The translations under genes were made by a program, and so were the position numbers. Positions 37,139 to 47,859 of a DNA stretch of 64,000 nucleotides are shown piece after piece (positions within the stretch are counted from its first letter, which is position 1; each line of letters starts with the position of its first letter). The stretch comes from Aggregatibacter actinomycetemcomitans DSM 8324 (GTDB lineage Bacteria; Pseudomonadota; Gammaproteobacteria; Enterobacterales; Pasteurellaceae). The notes beneath the pieces are model-generated. The model saw only the letters and a list, made by a program, of their open reading frames with translations, did no database searches and had not been told where the DNA came from. Location of the stretch: the NCBI RefSeq assembly GCF_000372365.1, contig NZ_AQUU01000002.1, positions 111,228-175,227 of the forward strand, written 5' to 3'.

Positions 37139-38257
37139 TCAAACCCGCCGATATAACCCGTTCTCACTGATAATCAAATCCTGTAATTCCAGCTCCAACA
37201 GTTGAATGAGAATTTGATCAATAGACAAATTAAGGGTGGTTGATAAGTTATCCGCGCTTATCGGATTATAACCGATCAAATTATATAACTCAGGATGAGA
37301 CGGTGTGACCGGGGGTGGTAATGAGGCGGACGTCGTTTTCGTTATAGCGGGAAAGTGCGGTCGATTTTGCGGGCGTTTTTTCCATGTCATTTGTGGCTCA
37401 AGATTTTCTAAAATATCTTCCACGTTTTCGACCAGCATTGCGCCCTGTTTAATAAGCTTATGGCAACCTTGGCTGAACTGACTTTGAATATTGCCTGGTA
37501 GTGCAAAAATTTCTCTGTTTTGTTCTAATGCATAGCGTGCTGTAATTAATGATCCGCTACGTTCGGTGGCTTCAATAATTAAGGTTGCTAATGATAACCC
37601 ACTGATAATGCGATTGCGGCGAGGAAAATTTTCGGCAATCGGTGGTTGTAACGGAAAAAATTCAGAAACCAACGCACCGCCATGTTCAATAATATTCTGC
37701 GCTAATTTGCTATGTTTGGCGGGATACACTTCTTCCAATCCGCTGCCTAAAACGGCGATGGTCGGTTGTTTTAAATCGACCGCAGCCTGATGACAGAAAC
37801 CATCAATGCCTAACGCCAACCCGCTGGTAATGATGAAGCCGTTGGTGGTTAATTCCGTGGCAAAATATTTCGCCCAATATTCACCGTAACTTGAACATTG
37901 ACGGCTGCCGACAATAGCGATTTGTTGCTGTGATAGCACACTTGTCGTACCTTTGACGAATAATACCGGCGGTGCGCTTTCGATTTGTTTTAATAATTCG
38001 GGATAATCAGGGTGAAAATAATCAAGAATATGATTCCCTTCTTTTTCTCCCCACAAGAGTGCCGGTTCAATGTAGCGCTGTTCCGGATGAAACCATGCTT
38101 GAATTTGCTGTGCGTTCCAGCCCATTTGCGTAAATGCAGCCGCGTCGTAATATTGCAATTCGAATAAATTGATTTGCGCAAGGATTTTATGAATTGTGGT
38201 AGGACCCAGTTTGGGAATTTGTAATAGGCGCAGTAAAAGTGCTAAATGTTTGTTCAT
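37139..38257 (-). CDS. dprA: DNA processing protein DprA (Smf)
   Basis: 372 residues. A helix-hairpin-helix-like N-terminal region ([19 protein letters not shown]) precedes the Rossmann-fold core with [55 protein letters not shown] and [28 protein letters not shown] winged-helix-like C-terminus follows. It loads RecA onto incoming single strands during natural transformation. This fits the dense uptake sequences of the window: the organism is equipped for natural competence. Confidence 0.94.
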   Translation of the reverse strand: MNKHLALLLRLLQIPKLGPTTIHKILAQINLFELQYYDAAAFTQMGWNAQQIQAWFHPEQRYIEPALLWGEKEGNHILDYFHPDYPELLKQIESAPPVLFVKGTTSVLSQQQIAIVGSRQCSSYGEYWAKYFATELTTNGFIITSGLALGIDGFCHQAAVDLKQPTIAVLGSGLEEVYPAKHSKLAQNIIEHGGALVSEFFPLQPPIAENFPRRNRIISGLSLATLIIEATERSGSLITARYALEQNREIFALPGNIQSQFSQGCHKLIKQGAMLVENVEDILENLEPQMTWKKRPQNRPHFPAITKTTSASLPPPVTPSHPELYNLIGYNPISADNLSTTLNLSIDQILIQLLELELQDLIISENGLYRRV

Positions 38258-38433
38258 ATTTTTCCTTGCTCTTTTTTAAAGGGGCAATTATAGGCAGAGA
38301 AAAAAGAAACTGAAGAAATAAAGGTGGAATTTGTGATCCGGATCGTAATTTAGTAAAAAAATAGAAAGAAATATCGGTGGTGAGATGAGGATTAAAAACG
38401 CACTATAAAACGACCGCACTTTCCTCGGCAAAT

Positions 38434-38460
38434 AAAAAACCCGGTGCGATGACCGGGCTT
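38434..38460 (-). terminator. Terminator after rplI
   Basis: On the minus strand GCCCGGT-CATCGC-ACCGGGT is followed by TTTTTATT. It closes the rpsF-priB-rpsR-rplI operon. Confidence 0.85.
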
Positions 38461-38476
38461 TTCGTCGAGAATGGAA

Positions 38477-38926
38477 TTATTCGGCAACGATAATCACGTT
38501 TAAGTGAGAGAGAACTTCGCCATGGAATTGGAAAGTTACTTCATGTTCGCCTAAAGTACGGATTAAACCGTTTGGTAAACGAACTTCACTTTTCGCCACT
38601 TCAACGCCTTTTGCAGTGATTGCATCAGCGATGTCTCGGGTACCGATAGAACCGAATAAACGACCTTCATCACCGGCTTTAGAGGCGATGGTTACGGAAC
38701 CTAAGGCTTCTAAACGTTCTGCGCGGTCAACAGCGGCGGCTAATACTTTGGCTGCTTTTTCTTCTAATTCGGCACGACGTGCTTCGAAGTGTTCAATGTT
38801 AGCCTTGGTTGCCATAACCGCTTTTCCTTGTGGGATTAAGTAGTTACGGGCATAGCCGGATTTAACATTTACTTGATCGCCCACTTTACCTAAGTGTGCA
38901 ATTTTATCTAAAAGAATTACTTGCAT
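38477..38926 (-). CDS. rplI: 50S ribosomal protein L9
   Basis: 149 residues, same as E. coli. N-terminal globular domain [36 protein letters not shown], the long connecting helix ([21 protein letters not shown]) and the C-terminal domain ([20 protein letters not shown]) are all present. Last gene of the rpsF operon. Confidence 0.97.
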   Translation of the reverse strand: MQVILLDKIAHLGKVGDQVNVKSGYARNYLIPQGKAVMATKANIEHFEARRAELEEKAAKVLAAAVDRAERLEALGSVTIASKAGDEGRLFGSIGTRDIADAITAKGVEVAKSEVRLPNGLIRTLGEHEVTFQFHGEVLSHLNVIIVAE

Positions 38927-38941
38927 TTGACCTTCCCCTTC

Positions 38942-39184
<243 letters not shown>

Positions 39185-39511
39185 CTAATCTATAAATTCG
39201 ATTTGCTCGGCGTGTAAAACTAATTGTACTGACCCATTATTTAACTGATGGGTGGTTAAAAAACCTTGAATTAATACTTTACTGCCGACCGTAATGCCTT
39301 GAGTTCTTTCTACTAATTGATTGCCGCTCACCTGAATCGGAATTTTACACCAGGCTTGCCGCGTTAAATTCGCTTCTACCCGGTTTGAACGATGTTCCAA
39401 TAAAAATTGGCAATGCTCGATTCCGCTCGGGCTTCTGCGCCGTTTAAGATTACCGGCAACGATACCGATAATGGATAAACGGTTATCAATGTTTAAATTA
39501 CTCTTCAGCAT
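39185..39511 (-). CDS. priB: Primosomal replication protein N (PriB)
   Basis: 108 residues from [42 protein letters not shown], a single OB-fold protein related to SSB. The chosen start overlaps the end of rpsF by 14 bases; a start 7 codons earlier is possible. It stimulates PriA and recruits DnaT. Located in the rpsF-priB-rpsR-rplI operon, the usual gammaproteobacterial place. Confidence 0.92.
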   Translation of the reverse strand: MLKSNLNIDNRLSIIGIVAGNLKRRRSPSGIEHCQFLLEHRSNRVEANLTRQAWCKIPIQVSGNQLVERTQGITVGSKVLIQGFLTTHQLNNGSVQLVLHAEQIEFID

Positions 39512-39875
39512 CCTCAAAATCGTTGGATTCAACTTCAGTTAAAGCTTTACGATCGTCTTTTGCTTTAACCATTGGGGACGCTTCGGTTACGGCGTGCTTA
39601 GTGTGAATAACAAGGCTGCGCAACACAGCATCGTTATAACGGAAAGTCTTTTCTAGCTCGTCGATTACTTGTTGAGGCGCTTCTACATTCATAAGCACAT
39701 AGTGTGCTTTATGTAATTTGTTAATTGGGTATGCTAATTGACGGCGACCCCAATCTTCTAGGCGATGAACTTGACCGCCGGCTTCTTTTACAGAACCGGT
39801 GTAACGTTCAATCATGCCCGGTACTTGCTCGCTTTGGTCCGGATGAACCATAAACACGATTTCGTAGTGACGCAT
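39498..39875 (-). CDS. rpsF: 30S ribosomal protein S6
   Basis: 125 residues, starting [25 protein letters not shown], with [26 protein letters not shown] (S18/rRNA contact) and an acidic C-terminal tail ([12 protein letters not shown]). First gene of the operon; its leader carries a probable S6:S18 binding hairpin. Confidence 0.97.
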   Translation of the reverse strand: MRHYEIVFMVHPDQSEQVPGMIERYTGSVKEAGGQVHRLEDWGRRQLAYPINKLHKAHYVLMNVEAPQQVIDELEKTFRYNDAVLRSLVIHTKHAVTEASPMVKAKDDRKALTEVESNDFEDAEE

Positions 39876-39883
39876 TACTGCTC

Positions 39884-39912
39884 CTTACGGGTTAATCAGC
39901 CTCCAACGTAAG
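39884..39912 (-). promoter_or_regulatory. Probable S6:S18 autoregulatory RNA motif in the rpsF leader
   Basis: In the minus-strand leader, CTTACG and CGTAAG form a stem closing a loop that ends AACC, directly before AAGGAG and the rpsF start. The sequence CCCGTAAGGAG combines an unpaired CCG-type element with a hidden ribosome-binding site, matching what I know of the S6:S18 complex-binding motif. Structure seen; regulatory role inferred. Confidence 0.55.
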
Positions 39913-40026
39913 ACCAGTCACCAATCTTGTGGAAGCAAGGAACTAATTCGGATGTGACTGAGGGCGCAAATTATACACTGAATCAGGGCGTTTGCAATAA
40001 AAGTGCGGTGGATTTTTCCGATGTTT

Positions 40027-40650
40027 TTACATCCACGCGTTATTGCGAATAATCCCCACGGCAATGCCCTCAATTTCAAAATGCGTCGGTTGGGTGAGAT
40101 CCACGACAATCGGGGAAAATTCTTCGTTTTCTGCGTGCAAATAAACCACGGAACCTTTACGTTCCAAACGTTTTACCGTCACTTCATCTTCAATGCGCGC
40201 TACCACAATTTGCCCGTTACGCACGTCTTTGGTGCTGTGCACCGCCAACAAGTCACCGTCCAGAATGCCGACATCTTTCATGGATTGACCATACACTTTC
40301 AGCAGAAAATCTGCTTGCGGTTTAAACATATTGGGATCCACATGATAAGTGCCCTCAATATGCTGTTCGGCTAAAATCGGTTCACCCGCTGCAACGCGTC
40401 CGATTAATGGCAAACCGGCTTCTTCTTGTGAATGATCTTCCAGCAATAAACGAATGCCGCGCGAGGTGCCGGAAACGATTTCAATGACACCTTTTTTTGC
40501 CAGGGCTTTTAGGTGTTCTTCTGCCGCATTAGGAGAGCGGAATCCCAGCTCTTTGGAAATTTCCGCACGGGTTGGCGGCATACCGGTGGTTTCAAGATGG
40601 TGTTTAAGAAAATCATAGACTTCTTGTTGTCGTGCTGTAAGTGGTTTCAT
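40027..40650 (-). CDS. lexA: LexA repressor
   Basis: 207 residues. N-terminal winged helix ([47 protein letters not shown]), the Ala-Gly self-cleavage site in [12 protein letters not shown], and the catalytic Ser and Lys in [15 protein letters not shown] and [10 protein letters not shown]. It represses the SOS regulon until RecA-stimulated autocleavage. An SOS box lies just upstream, so it is autoregulated. Divergent from plsB, as in H. influenzae and E. coli. Confidence 0.97.
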   Translation of the reverse strand: MKPLTARQQEVYDFLKHHLETTGMPPTRAEISKELGFRSPNAAEEHLKALAKKGVIEIVSGTSRGIRLLLEDHSQEEAGLPLIGRVAAGEPILAEQHIEGTYHVDPNMFKPQADFLLKVYGQSMKDVGILDGDLLAVHSTKDVRNGQIVVARIEDEVTVKRLERKGSVVYLHAENEEFSPIVVDLTQPTHFEIEGIAVGIIRNNAWM

Positions 40651-40659
40651 AAAATTAAC

Positions 40660-40697
40660 CTGTTATTTTATACATAAATAACTGGTATTATATACAG
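40660..40697 (-). promoter_or_regulatory. SOS box (and degenerate second box) in the lexA promoter
   Basis: CTG-GTATTATATA-CAG at 40682-40697 is a perfect CTG-N10-CAG LexA site. A second, imperfect CTG-TTATTTTATA-CAT lies at 40660-40675, one base off in the last triplet. Two adjacent boxes are known upstream of E. coli lexA. Confidence 0.85.
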
Positions 40698-40857
40698 AAA
40701 CCAATAGGGTGCAACTTTTCTTTTGTTAAAATATAACACGAACTTTCCTTTCTCTCAGAATTGTGCGGCTTATCACTAATTGGGCTGGATTTTTATGCTA
40801 AAATAGCGCAAAATTTACCCGTAGTCAGCGAAATAACGATATAAAAGGAAATTTATT

Positions 40858-43296
40858 ATGGCTGCTTTTCTGAATGCTTATCGAAAATTGCTTGAGTTGC
40901 CGTTATCGATCTTAGTAAAGAACAATCCGATTCCCCATAATCCCATTGAAGAATTGGAACTGAATACCTCCCAACCTATCGTTTATGTCTTGCCTTACAC
41001 CTCTGAAACCGACTTTTTGATTTTCCGAAAAAATTGTTTAAGTATAGGACTGCCGGATCCGTTAGAGCAAAATGAAATCAACGGCAATTTCTTACCGCGC
41101 TTTGTGTTTCTGGATGAGGGTCGGCGCTTTTTTAAATCCAAAGGCGCGAAAAAAGAAACTACAGCGATTTTCAATAAATACCTGGAATTGCACCGCACTT
41201 CTCCTCAGTTAGATGTGCAACTGATCCCTGTTTCCGTGTTGTGGGGGCGTGCACCGGGGCGTGAAGATAAATCGGGCCTGCCGAATTTACGTTTGTTAAA
41301 CGGGCTGCAAAAAACCATTGCCGCCTTATGGTTCGGGCGGGACACCTTCGTGCGTTTTTCACAGGCGGTATCGTTGCGTTATATGGCGCGTGAACATGGT
41401 TTTGACCAGAAAATCGCACAAAAATTAGCCCGCGTAGCAAAAATGCACTTTGCCAAACAGCGTATCTCCGCCACGGGCCCGCGCCTGCCGAATCGTCAGG
41501 CAATGTTTAATAAATTATTACAACAGCCGGTGATTCTAGCCGCTATTGAAGACGAGGCGAAAAGCAAAAGTATCAGCGTGGAGAAAGCGCGCAAAGAAGC
41601 GGAAAAAATTCTTGATGAAATTGCCGCAAACGTCAGTTACGAAGGTTTGCGCGTGGCAGATCGTTTCCTACGTTGGTTGTGGAATAAATTGTATCAGGGC
41701 ATCGAAGTGGAAAATGCCGATCGTGTGCGTAAACTGGCGTTGGAAGGACATGAAATCGTCTATGTGCCTTGCCATCGCAGCCATATCGACTATTTATTGC
41801 TTTCCTATGTTTTGTACCATCAAGGCTTAGTGCCGCCTCATATCGCCGCAGGGATTAACCTGAATTTCTGGCCGGTGGGCGGTATGTTCCGCCGTGGCGG
41901 GGCGTTTTTTATCCGTCGCACGTTTAAAGGCAATCGTCTGTATTCCACCATTTTCCGCGAATATCTGGCGGAATTGTTCCATCGTGGTTATTCCGTGGAA
42001 TATTTTATTGAGGGCGGACGTTCCCGTACCGGTAGATTGCTTGCACCGAAAACCGGCATGATGTCCATGACCTTACAGGCGTTACAACAGCAACAAAGCC
42101 GTTCGATTACCGTTGTGCCGGTGTATGTGGGTTATGAACACGTGTTGGAAGTAGATACTTACGCGAAAGAATTGCGTGGTGCGGCAAAAGAAAAAGAGAA
42201 TGCCGGCTTGGTACTGCGCGTGATTAAAAAATTGCGCAACTTAGGCAAAGGCTATGTGAACTTCGGCGAGCCGATTACTTTGAGCAACTATTTAAATCAG
42301 CATTTCCCGGAATGGAAAGAGCCTTTGGAAGACCGTCCGCAATGGTTTAACAAAGCGGTGGATGCCGTTTCCAATCAGGTGATGGTGAATATTAACAAAG
42401 CCGCCGCCGTGAACGCCATGAACTTAACCGGCACGGCGTTATTGTCCTCCCGCCAACGTGCTTTATCCCGCGAGCAACTGTTGGAGCAACTTTCCAGTTA
42501 TCAACAATTCCTGCAAAACGTGCCTTATTCCAATGATGTGGTGGTGCCGACGGAAAAAGCGGAAATTATGCTCGACCATGTGTTGAGCTTGGATCGCGTG
42601 GGCATTTTGCCAGAAAAAGACAATTTCGGCGAAATCGTTCGTTTAGAGCGTTCTTCTGCGGTGTTGATGACCTATTACCGCAACAATATTCAGCATTTAT
42701 TTGTACTGCCGTCGCTCGTGGCTAATATCGTGTTGCATTATGAAGCCATTCAGAAAAATTTGGTGTTGATAGCAATGCTGAAAATTTATCCATTCCTGCG
42801 TAGCGAGCTGTTCCTGCATTTTACCCAAGAACAGCTGGCGGAACGGGTAGAGCACATTATTGCCGAATTACAACGTCAAAATATCATCAAGTGCAGTGAA
42901 AATATGTTGGCGATTAATAAACCGAACATTCGGATGTTGCAACTTTGGTCGGCAGGTGTGCGTGAAATCCTACAGCGCTATTACATCACCGTGAATTTAC
43001 TGCAAAATAACCCATTGATTTCCCGTGCGAATCTGGAAAAAGAAAGTCAATCTGTGGCACAACGCCTTTCCGTCCTACACGGCATTAATGCACCGGAATT
43101 TTTTGATAAAGCCGTTTTCTCTGCGTTTACCAACAGCTTGAAAGAACAGGGTTATTTCAACGAAAGCGGCACAGCCAACACGGAAAAATTACAGGAATTG
43201 GCGGACATTCTCACTCATCTCATTTCCACCGAAATTTGCTTAACCATCAACGGCGCCGTGACCAAAGCGGAAGAAAAGGAGCACGAGGAAAATTAG
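40858..43296 (+). CDS. plsB: Glycerol-3-phosphate acyltransferase PlsB
   Basis: 812 residues (E. coli PlsB has 807). Acyltransferase blocks: [21 protein letters not shown] (the HX4D catalytic motif), [42 protein letters not shown] and [15 protein letters not shown]. It makes lysophosphatidic acid at the inner membrane, the first step of phospholipid synthesis, consuming the same G3P that GlpT imports. Divergent from lexA. Confidence 0.96.
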   Translation: MAAFLNAYRKLLELPLSILVKNNPIPHNPIEELELNTSQPIVYVLPYTSETDFLIFRKNCLSIGLPDPLEQNEINGNFLPRFVFLDEGRRFFKSKGAKKETTAIFNKYLELHRTSPQLDVQLIPVSVLWGRAPGREDKSGLPNLRLLNGLQKTIAALWFGRDTFVRFSQAVSLRYMAREHGFDQKIAQKLARVAKMHFAKQRISATGPRLPNRQAMFNKLLQQPVILAAIEDEAKSKSISVEKARKEAEKILDEIAANVSYEGLRVADRFLRWLWNKLYQGIEVENADRVRKLALEGHEIVYVPCHRSHIDYLLLSYVLYHQGLVPPHIAAGINLNFWPVGGMFRRGGAFFIRRTFKGNRLYSTIFREYLAELFHRGYSVEYFIEGGRSRTGRLLAPKTGMMSMTLQALQQQQSRSITVVPVYVGYEHVLEVDTYAKELRGAAKEKENAGLVLRVIKKLRNLGKGYVNFGEPITLSNYLNQHFPEWKEPLEDRPQWFNKAVDAVSNQVMVNINKAAAVNAMNLTGTALLSSRQRALSREQLLEQLSSYQQFLQNVPYSNDVVVPTEKAEIMLDHVLSLDRVGILPEKDNFGEIVRLERSSAVLMTYYRNNIQHLFVLPSLVANIVLHYEAIQKNLVLIAMLKIYPFLRSELFLHFTQEQLAERVEHIIAELQRQNIIKCSENMLAINKPNIRMLQLWSAGVREILQRYYITVNLLQNNPLISRANLEKESQSVAQRLSVLHGINAPEFFDKAVFSAFTNSLKEQGYFNESGTANTEKLQELADILTHLISTEICLTINGAVTKAEEKEHEEN

Positions 43297-43336
43297 TTAA
43301 ATCCGATAAAAGTGCGGTCATTTTAAAAAACGTTTT

Positions 43337-45181
43337 TTAATCCACGTGTTCACTCAGGAAACCGCCGCTTTGGTGTTGCCATAATTTAGCGTATAAGCCG
43401 TTTTGTGCCAGCAATTCGGCGTGGGTGCCTTGTTCCACGATTTGTCCGTGATCCAGCACAATCAGACGATCCATGGCGGCGATGGTGGACAAACGGTGAG
43501 CGATGGCAATCACGGTTTTATTTTCCATCATTTTATCCAGGCTTTCCTGAATTGCCGCTTCCACTTCGGAATCCAGTGCGCTGGTGGCTTCGTCCAATAA
43601 CAGAATTGGCGCATCTTTGAGCATCACGCGGGCGATGGCAATTCTTTGCCGTTGTCCGCCGGACAATTTCACCCCGCGCTCGCCCACGTGGGCGTCGTAG
43701 CCATGACGGCCTTGTGCGTCGCTCAGATACGGAATGAAATCCGCCGCTTCGGCACGTTCCGCCGCATCCAACATTTCCTGCTCGGTGGCGGTTGGTCTGC
43801 CGTACACAATGTTATCGCGCACGGAACGATGCAACAATGACGTATCCTGCGTCACCAAGCCAATTTGACTGCGCAAACTTTCCTGTTGCACGTCGATGAT
43901 ATTTTGCCCGTCAATAGTAATGGCGCCCTGCTGGGCTTCGTAGAAGCGCAAAAGCAAATTCACAATAGTGGATTTACCGGCGCCGGAACGTCCGATTAAG
44001 CCCACTTTTTCGCCCGGTTTAATGGTTAAATTAAAGTGCGTCAACAACGGTTTAACCGGATCATAGGCAAAGCTCACGTCGTCGAATTTAATTTCACCAT
44101 AGGTAACCTTTAACGGCGGACAATTCGGCTTATCCAAAATGGTTTGCTGTTTGGTTAACGTATTCATGCCGTCATTCACCGTACCGATATTTTCAAACAG
44201 GCGTGCAGACTCCCACATAATCCAGCGTGATAATCCATGTACGCGCAACGCCATGGCGGTAGCGGTGGCAATGGCACCGACACCCACCAGCCCTTGTTGC
44301 CATAACAATACGCCGATGACGGCGGTACTTAAAATAAGCATCACATTGGTAATATAGGTCAAGGTATCCAGCGAGGTCGCCAAACGCATCTGGTCGTGTA
44401 CCGTTACCATAAATTCTTCCATAGAACGCTTGGCATAACCTGCTTCACGGGAACCATGGGAGAACAGTTTCACCGTGGCAATGTTGGAATACGCGTCGGT
44501 GATGCGTCCGGTCATAAGCGAGCGCGCATCTGCCTGCCGTTCTGCTGTTTTGGCAAGGCGCGGGATCAATAAACGCAAAATCGTGACGAACAACACAATC
44601 CAGACGATAAAAGGCAGGAGGAACCAACTATCTAATGAAGCAAGAACCAGACCTGATGTGACGAAATACACTACTACATACACTAAAACATCAGCGATGG
44701 TCAGCACAGTATCGCGTACGGCAAGGGCAGTTTGCATCACTTTGGCGGACACCCGTCCGGCAAATTCATCCTGATAGAAACTCAGACTCTGTCCCAACAT
44801 TAAGCGGTGGAAATTCCAACGCAAGCGCATCGGAAATACTCCCTGTAGGGTTTGCAGGCGCACGGCAGTGGCTAAAAACAGCAAGAGAATGCTGAGGATC
44901 AGCAAGCCCGCCATTCCCATGAGCAAATCTCCTTTTTCCTGCCATAAAGTTGCCGGCGTGTAAGCCGTTAGCCAATCAACCAGCAAGCCCATAAATTGGA
45001 ATAGCAACGCTTCCATAATGCCGCCGCCGATGGTGAGTATCGCCAAAAGTAAAATCCATCGTTTCATGCCGTCGATACCGGACCAAATAAAGTGGAATAA
45101 GCCTTTCTCCGGCGTTTTCGGTGCTTGGTCGGGATACGGATTCAGTCGATTTTCAAACCAACTAAAAATTTTTTCAAACAT
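43337..45181 (-). CDS. ABC transporter, fused permease-ATPase (exporter type)
   Basis: 614 residues: an MsbA-like six-helix membrane domain (about 1-340), then an ATPase domain with Walker A LIGRSGAGKSTIVNL, signature VKLSGGQRQRIAIARVML, Walker B ILLLDEATSALDSE and switch His AIAHRLSTIAAMDRL. Corresponds to H. influenzae HI1051, with the same neighbours HI1052/HI1053. The substrate is unknown; it is not the essential MsbA by context. All ATPase motifs are intact, so a homodimer is possible. Confidence 0.88.
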   Translation of the reverse strand: MFEKIFSWFENRLNPYPDQAPKTPEKGLFHFIWSGIDGMKRWILLLAILTIGGGIMEALLFQFMGLLVDWLTAYTPATLWQEKGDLLMGMAGLLILSILLLFLATAVRLQTLQGVFPMRLRWNFHRLMLGQSLSFYQDEFAGRVSAKVMQTALAVRDTVLTIADVLVYVVVYFVTSGLVLASLDSWFLLPFIVWIVLFVTILRLLIPRLAKTAERQADARSLMTGRITDAYSNIATVKLFSHGSREAGYAKRSMEEFMVTVHDQMRLATSLDTLTYITNVMLILSTAVIGVLLWQQGLVGVGAIATATAMALRVHGLSRWIMWESARLFENIGTVNDGMNTLTKQQTILDKPNCPPLKVTYGEIKFDDVSFAYDPVKPLLTHFNLTIKPGEKVGLIGRSGAGKSTIVNLLLRFYEAQQGAITIDGQNIIDVQQESLRSQIGLVTQDTSLLHRSVRDNIVYGRPTATEQEMLDAAERAEAADFIPYLSDAQGRHGYDAHVGERGVKLSGGQRQRIAIARVMLKDAPILLLDEATSALDSEVEAAIQESLDKMMENKTVIAIAHRLSTIAAMDRLIVLDHGQIVEQGTHAELLAQNGLYAKLWQHQSGGFLSEHVD

Positions 45182-45268
45182 CTCTTTCTTTCCCTAAACA
45201 CAAAAGACAACCAATTTGTTGCCTTGCAGATTGCAACGCATTATAACGTAATTTCCCCCTAACAGATA

Positions 45269-46186
45269 CTAAAGGGCTTCTCGCTTTCGATATTGACTTG
45301 GCGTCATACCGTAAGCAATTTTAAAAGCCTTACTGAAATGCGCCTCCGATTGATAGCCCACCTCCAGCGCAATCGCCAATATGCTTTTCTGCGTTTTATT
45401 TAATAATAATGCTGCCTGCTGCAAACGCAGTTGAGTCAGAAACTTGCCCGGTGCCATGCCGATAGTGTGTTGAAATACGCGCATAAAATTCGCTCGTGAC
45501 ATTGCCGCCAGTGCCGCCAAGGTGTCCATATTCCACGCCTGTTGCGGTGCGTTTAACAATTGTGTCAACACCGGGTTCAAACGCTTATCCTGAAAACCGG
45601 CGAGTACGCCTTGATTTAGTTGTTCGTTTTGCAATCCATGACGCAGAATATAAATAAATAACACAGTGACCAGCGAATCAATCAAGGATTTCGCGCCACT
45701 ACGCGTTTTATCCGCTTCCTGTTGTAACACCTGAATAAGTGGCAACAACGGCGTATCGCGCAAAGATAAATGCAAATACGACGGCAATGCATCAATTAAC
45801 AGTGATGGTTTGTTGTAGTACAGCATCCCACAGAACATCTTTAAATCCGGCGAATTCTGACCGATATGGTAAACCTTAAATAAATCCTGCTGATCTTCCT
45901 GTGCATCAGACGGCGTAATTCGGGTTTGAATAACATTGTCCTGCGCCTTACTGGCAATAAAGTGCGGTCGATTTTGCGGGAGAAAAAAGAGCTCGCCGGC
46001 TTGTAAATGAATCTGTTGATTTTCTAAGGTCAGCCAGCAATCACCTTGTTCAATTAAGTGAAAAGCGCCCACATATTGGTTTTCGTCGGCATCATGTCGC
46101 ACCTGCCACTCGCCTTGAAACAAACAGCGAATATTCACTTCACCGCTCACCTGCGCTAATTGAATAAGTTTATCTAAGCAATCCAT
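45269..46186 (-). CDS. AraC-family transcriptional regulator with cupin sensor
   Basis: 305 residues. An N-terminal cupin-like domain (WLTLENQQIHLQAGELFFLPQNRPHFI) and a C-terminal double HTH (MDTLAALAAMSRANFMRVFQHTIGMAPGKFLTQLRLQQAALLL... SILAIALEVGYQSEAHFSKAFKIAYGMTPSQYRK), the AraC signature. Divergent from a carboxymuconolactone-decarboxylase-like gene (104-base gap), its likely target, as with HI1052/HI1053. The effector is unknown. Confidence 0.88.
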   Translation of the reverse strand: MDCLDKLIQLAQVSGEVNIRCLFQGEWQVRHDADENQYVGAFHLIEQGDCWLTLENQQIHLQAGELFFLPQNRPHFIASKAQDNVIQTRITPSDAQEDQQDLFKVYHIGQNSPDLKMFCGMLYYNKPSLLIDALPSYLHLSLRDTPLLPLIQVLQQEADKTRSGAKSLIDSLVTVLFIYILRHGLQNEQLNQGVLAGFQDKRLNPVLTQLLNAPQQAWNMDTLAALAAMSRANFMRVFQHTIGMAPGKFLTQLRLQQAALLLNKTQKSILAIALEVGYQSEAHFSKAFKIAYGMTPSQYRKREAL

Positions 46187-46289
46187 AATGAGATTTTAAA
46201 TATAAAAGTTAAGACGAATTGGCAAGTATGATACAAGAATTTGCCTATAATTTGTCTCGAAATTTAAACACATATTCAAGGAGAAAATT

Positions 46290-46631
46290 ATGTTTGCAGA
46301 TTGGAAAAATGATGTTGCCCATGTGAAAAAATCATTCGGCGAATTAGGTAAAAATTATCCGAAAATGTTACAAGCCTACGGTGCATTAGACGCAGCTGCC
46401 GGTGAAGGCAATGTGTTAGATGCTAAAACCCGTGAATTAATTGCCCTCGCCGTGGCAGTTACCACCCGCTGTGAAAGCTGTATCGGCGTACACGCCGCCG
46501 AAGCGGTCAAAGCCGGCGCAACGGAAGAAGAGGTCGCCGCCGCACTTGCTATGTCCATCGCGTTAAACGCAGGCGCCGCTTACACTTATTCATTACGCGC
46601 ATTAGAAGCTTACAATACACAAAAAGACTAA
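46290..46631 (+). CDS. Carboxymuconolactone decarboxylase/AhpD-like protein
   Basis: 113 residues with the CMD-family core: LDAKTRELIALAVAVTTRCESCIGVHAAEAVKAGATEEEVAAALAMSIALNAGAAYTYSL. It contains the CxxC pair (CESC) followed by the conserved His (GVHA), as in AhpD-type thiol peroxidases, so a redox role is more likely than lactone chemistry. Divergently placed from the AraC regulator. A strong terminator follows. Confidence 0.88.
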   Translation: MFADWKNDVAHVKKSFGELGKNYPKMLQAYGALDAAAGEGNVLDAKTRELIALAVAVTTRCESCIGVHAAEAVKAGATEEEVAAALAMSIALNAGAAYTYSLRALEAYNTQKD

Positions 46632-46656
46632 TTGATTTAGTTAAGATCAAATACAG

Positions 46657-46685
46657 TCGGCACCTTTTCGGTGCCGATTTTTTAT
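46657..46685 (+). terminator. Terminator after the CMD-like gene
   Basis: TCGGCACC and GGTGCCGA form an 8-bp stem around TTTTC, followed by seven T residues. Confidence 0.92.
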
Positions 46686-46727
46686 GGAAAATGTCGTCAG
46701 GATCCACCGGATTTTTTAACCGCACTT

Positions 46728-47771
46728 TTACAGTAAATTCAACGCTTTCATCTGCGCGATCACATCCTGCACGTCAATTTGCGCCATCAGATTCTTCCCT
46801 TTCAGCTTCGTCGCCCACGGCAGTTGGGAGGACGGCTTACCATATTCTTGTTGCACATTTTGTTCATACACGGAAACCACGTTGGCGAGGTTACGGTAAG
46901 GGCCGGTACGCAGCGGGTTGTGATAGGCGTATAAACCGATAATTGGCGTGTCTTGTGTGGTAGCGATGTGCGCAGGGCCGGAATCCGGCGAAATCACCAA
47001 ATCCACTTCGCGAATTAAAGCGGTAAGTTTGGTCAAGGTTAACTTGCCCGACGCATCTGTCGGTTCAAAATCACATAGCGCTTTGATTTCCTCAATCATC
47101 GCCAATTCGCGTAGTGCGGGCGAACTGCATAAAATCACGTTCACATCATGTTGGTGGGCAATATTTGCGACTTCGGCATAACGTTCCGCCAGCCAATCTT
47201 TTTCTTTTTTGCTGGAACACGGGGAAATCAGCAAATTTTTGCGATTCGGATCAAGGTAGCACAGCACTGTCGCCAGATCCGCTTCCGTCACCGACAAATC
47301 CCATTGCGCCGGCGCAGGTGGTACACCGAGCTCATCGGCAAATGCCATAAAACCGTCCAGCACATGCGGGTTGGTCGGATCCTGAATTCGACGATTCGTA
47401 AACAGCCACTGCCCTTCACGCGCCCGCTGTTTACCGAAACCGATACGATAGTCGGCATGAATCCCGAGGGACAAAATCGATGCGCGAAACGCCGTTTGCA
47501 TATTGAGCAGCGCATCAAATCGGCGATGTTTCAGCTGCCGCCATAAATTCCACACGCCACGCCAACCGCACTTTTTGTCATACACGATAAACTCAATGCC
47601 CGGCACAGTGCGCAACAATTGTGCTTCGGTTTTGCCGATAATCCAGGTAATTTTCGTGTCTTTCCAATAGCGTTGAATATGTTGCACCGCCGCCAACGCA
47701 TGGCAAACATCGCCGATGGCGGATAAACGCAGAATGCAAAGGGATTTTGGAGCTTGAGTGAAAAGAGCCAT
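46728..47771 (-). CDS. opsX: Lipopolysaccharide heptosyltransferase I (OpsX)
   Basis: 347 residues of GT9. The N-terminus SLCILRLSAIGDVCHALAAVQHIQRYW is the heptosyltransferase signature, and the donor-side motif LISPCSSKKEKDWLAERYAEVAN plus VISPDSGPAHIATTQDTPIIGLYAYHNPLRTGPY is diagnostic. It adds the first heptose to phosphorylated Kdo-lipid A. It is divergent from kdkA, the H. influenzae arrangement. Intact, unlike the GT9 gene at the left edge. Confidence 0.9.
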   Translation of the reverse strand: MALFTQAPKSLCILRLSAIGDVCHALAAVQHIQRYWKDTKITWIIGKTEAQLLRTVPGIEFIVYDKKCGWRGVWNLWRQLKHRRFDALLNMQTAFRASILSLGIHADYRIGFGKQRAREGQWLFTNRRIQDPTNPHVLDGFMAFADELGVPPAPAQWDLSVTEADLATVLCYLDPNRKNLLISPCSSKKEKDWLAERYAEVANIAHQHDVNVILCSSPALRELAMIEEIKALCDFEPTDASGKLTLTKLTALIREVDLVISPDSGPAHIATTQDTPIIGLYAYHNPLRTGPYRNLANVVSVYEQNVQQEYGKPSSQLPWATKLKGKNLMAQIDVQDVIAQMKALNLL

Positions 47772-47859
47772 GGGTTTCCGCTGATTTCGGTTAAATTTGG
47801 GAATTGGCGTATTTTAAAGTAGAATGCGCCTATTCGCTATCTCATTTTCATCACTCAAA

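Noticed and set aside
46290..46631. The CMD-like gene as a protocatechuate-pathway enzyme
   Set aside because: The CxxC-xxxH pattern and isolated context with an AraC regulator favour an AhpD-type redox protein; no aromatic-degradation genes are nearby.
46728..47771. opsX as the missing half of the broken GT9 at the left edge
   Set aside because: It is a complete 347-residue heptosyltransferase with its own start and stop; the two are only distant family members.
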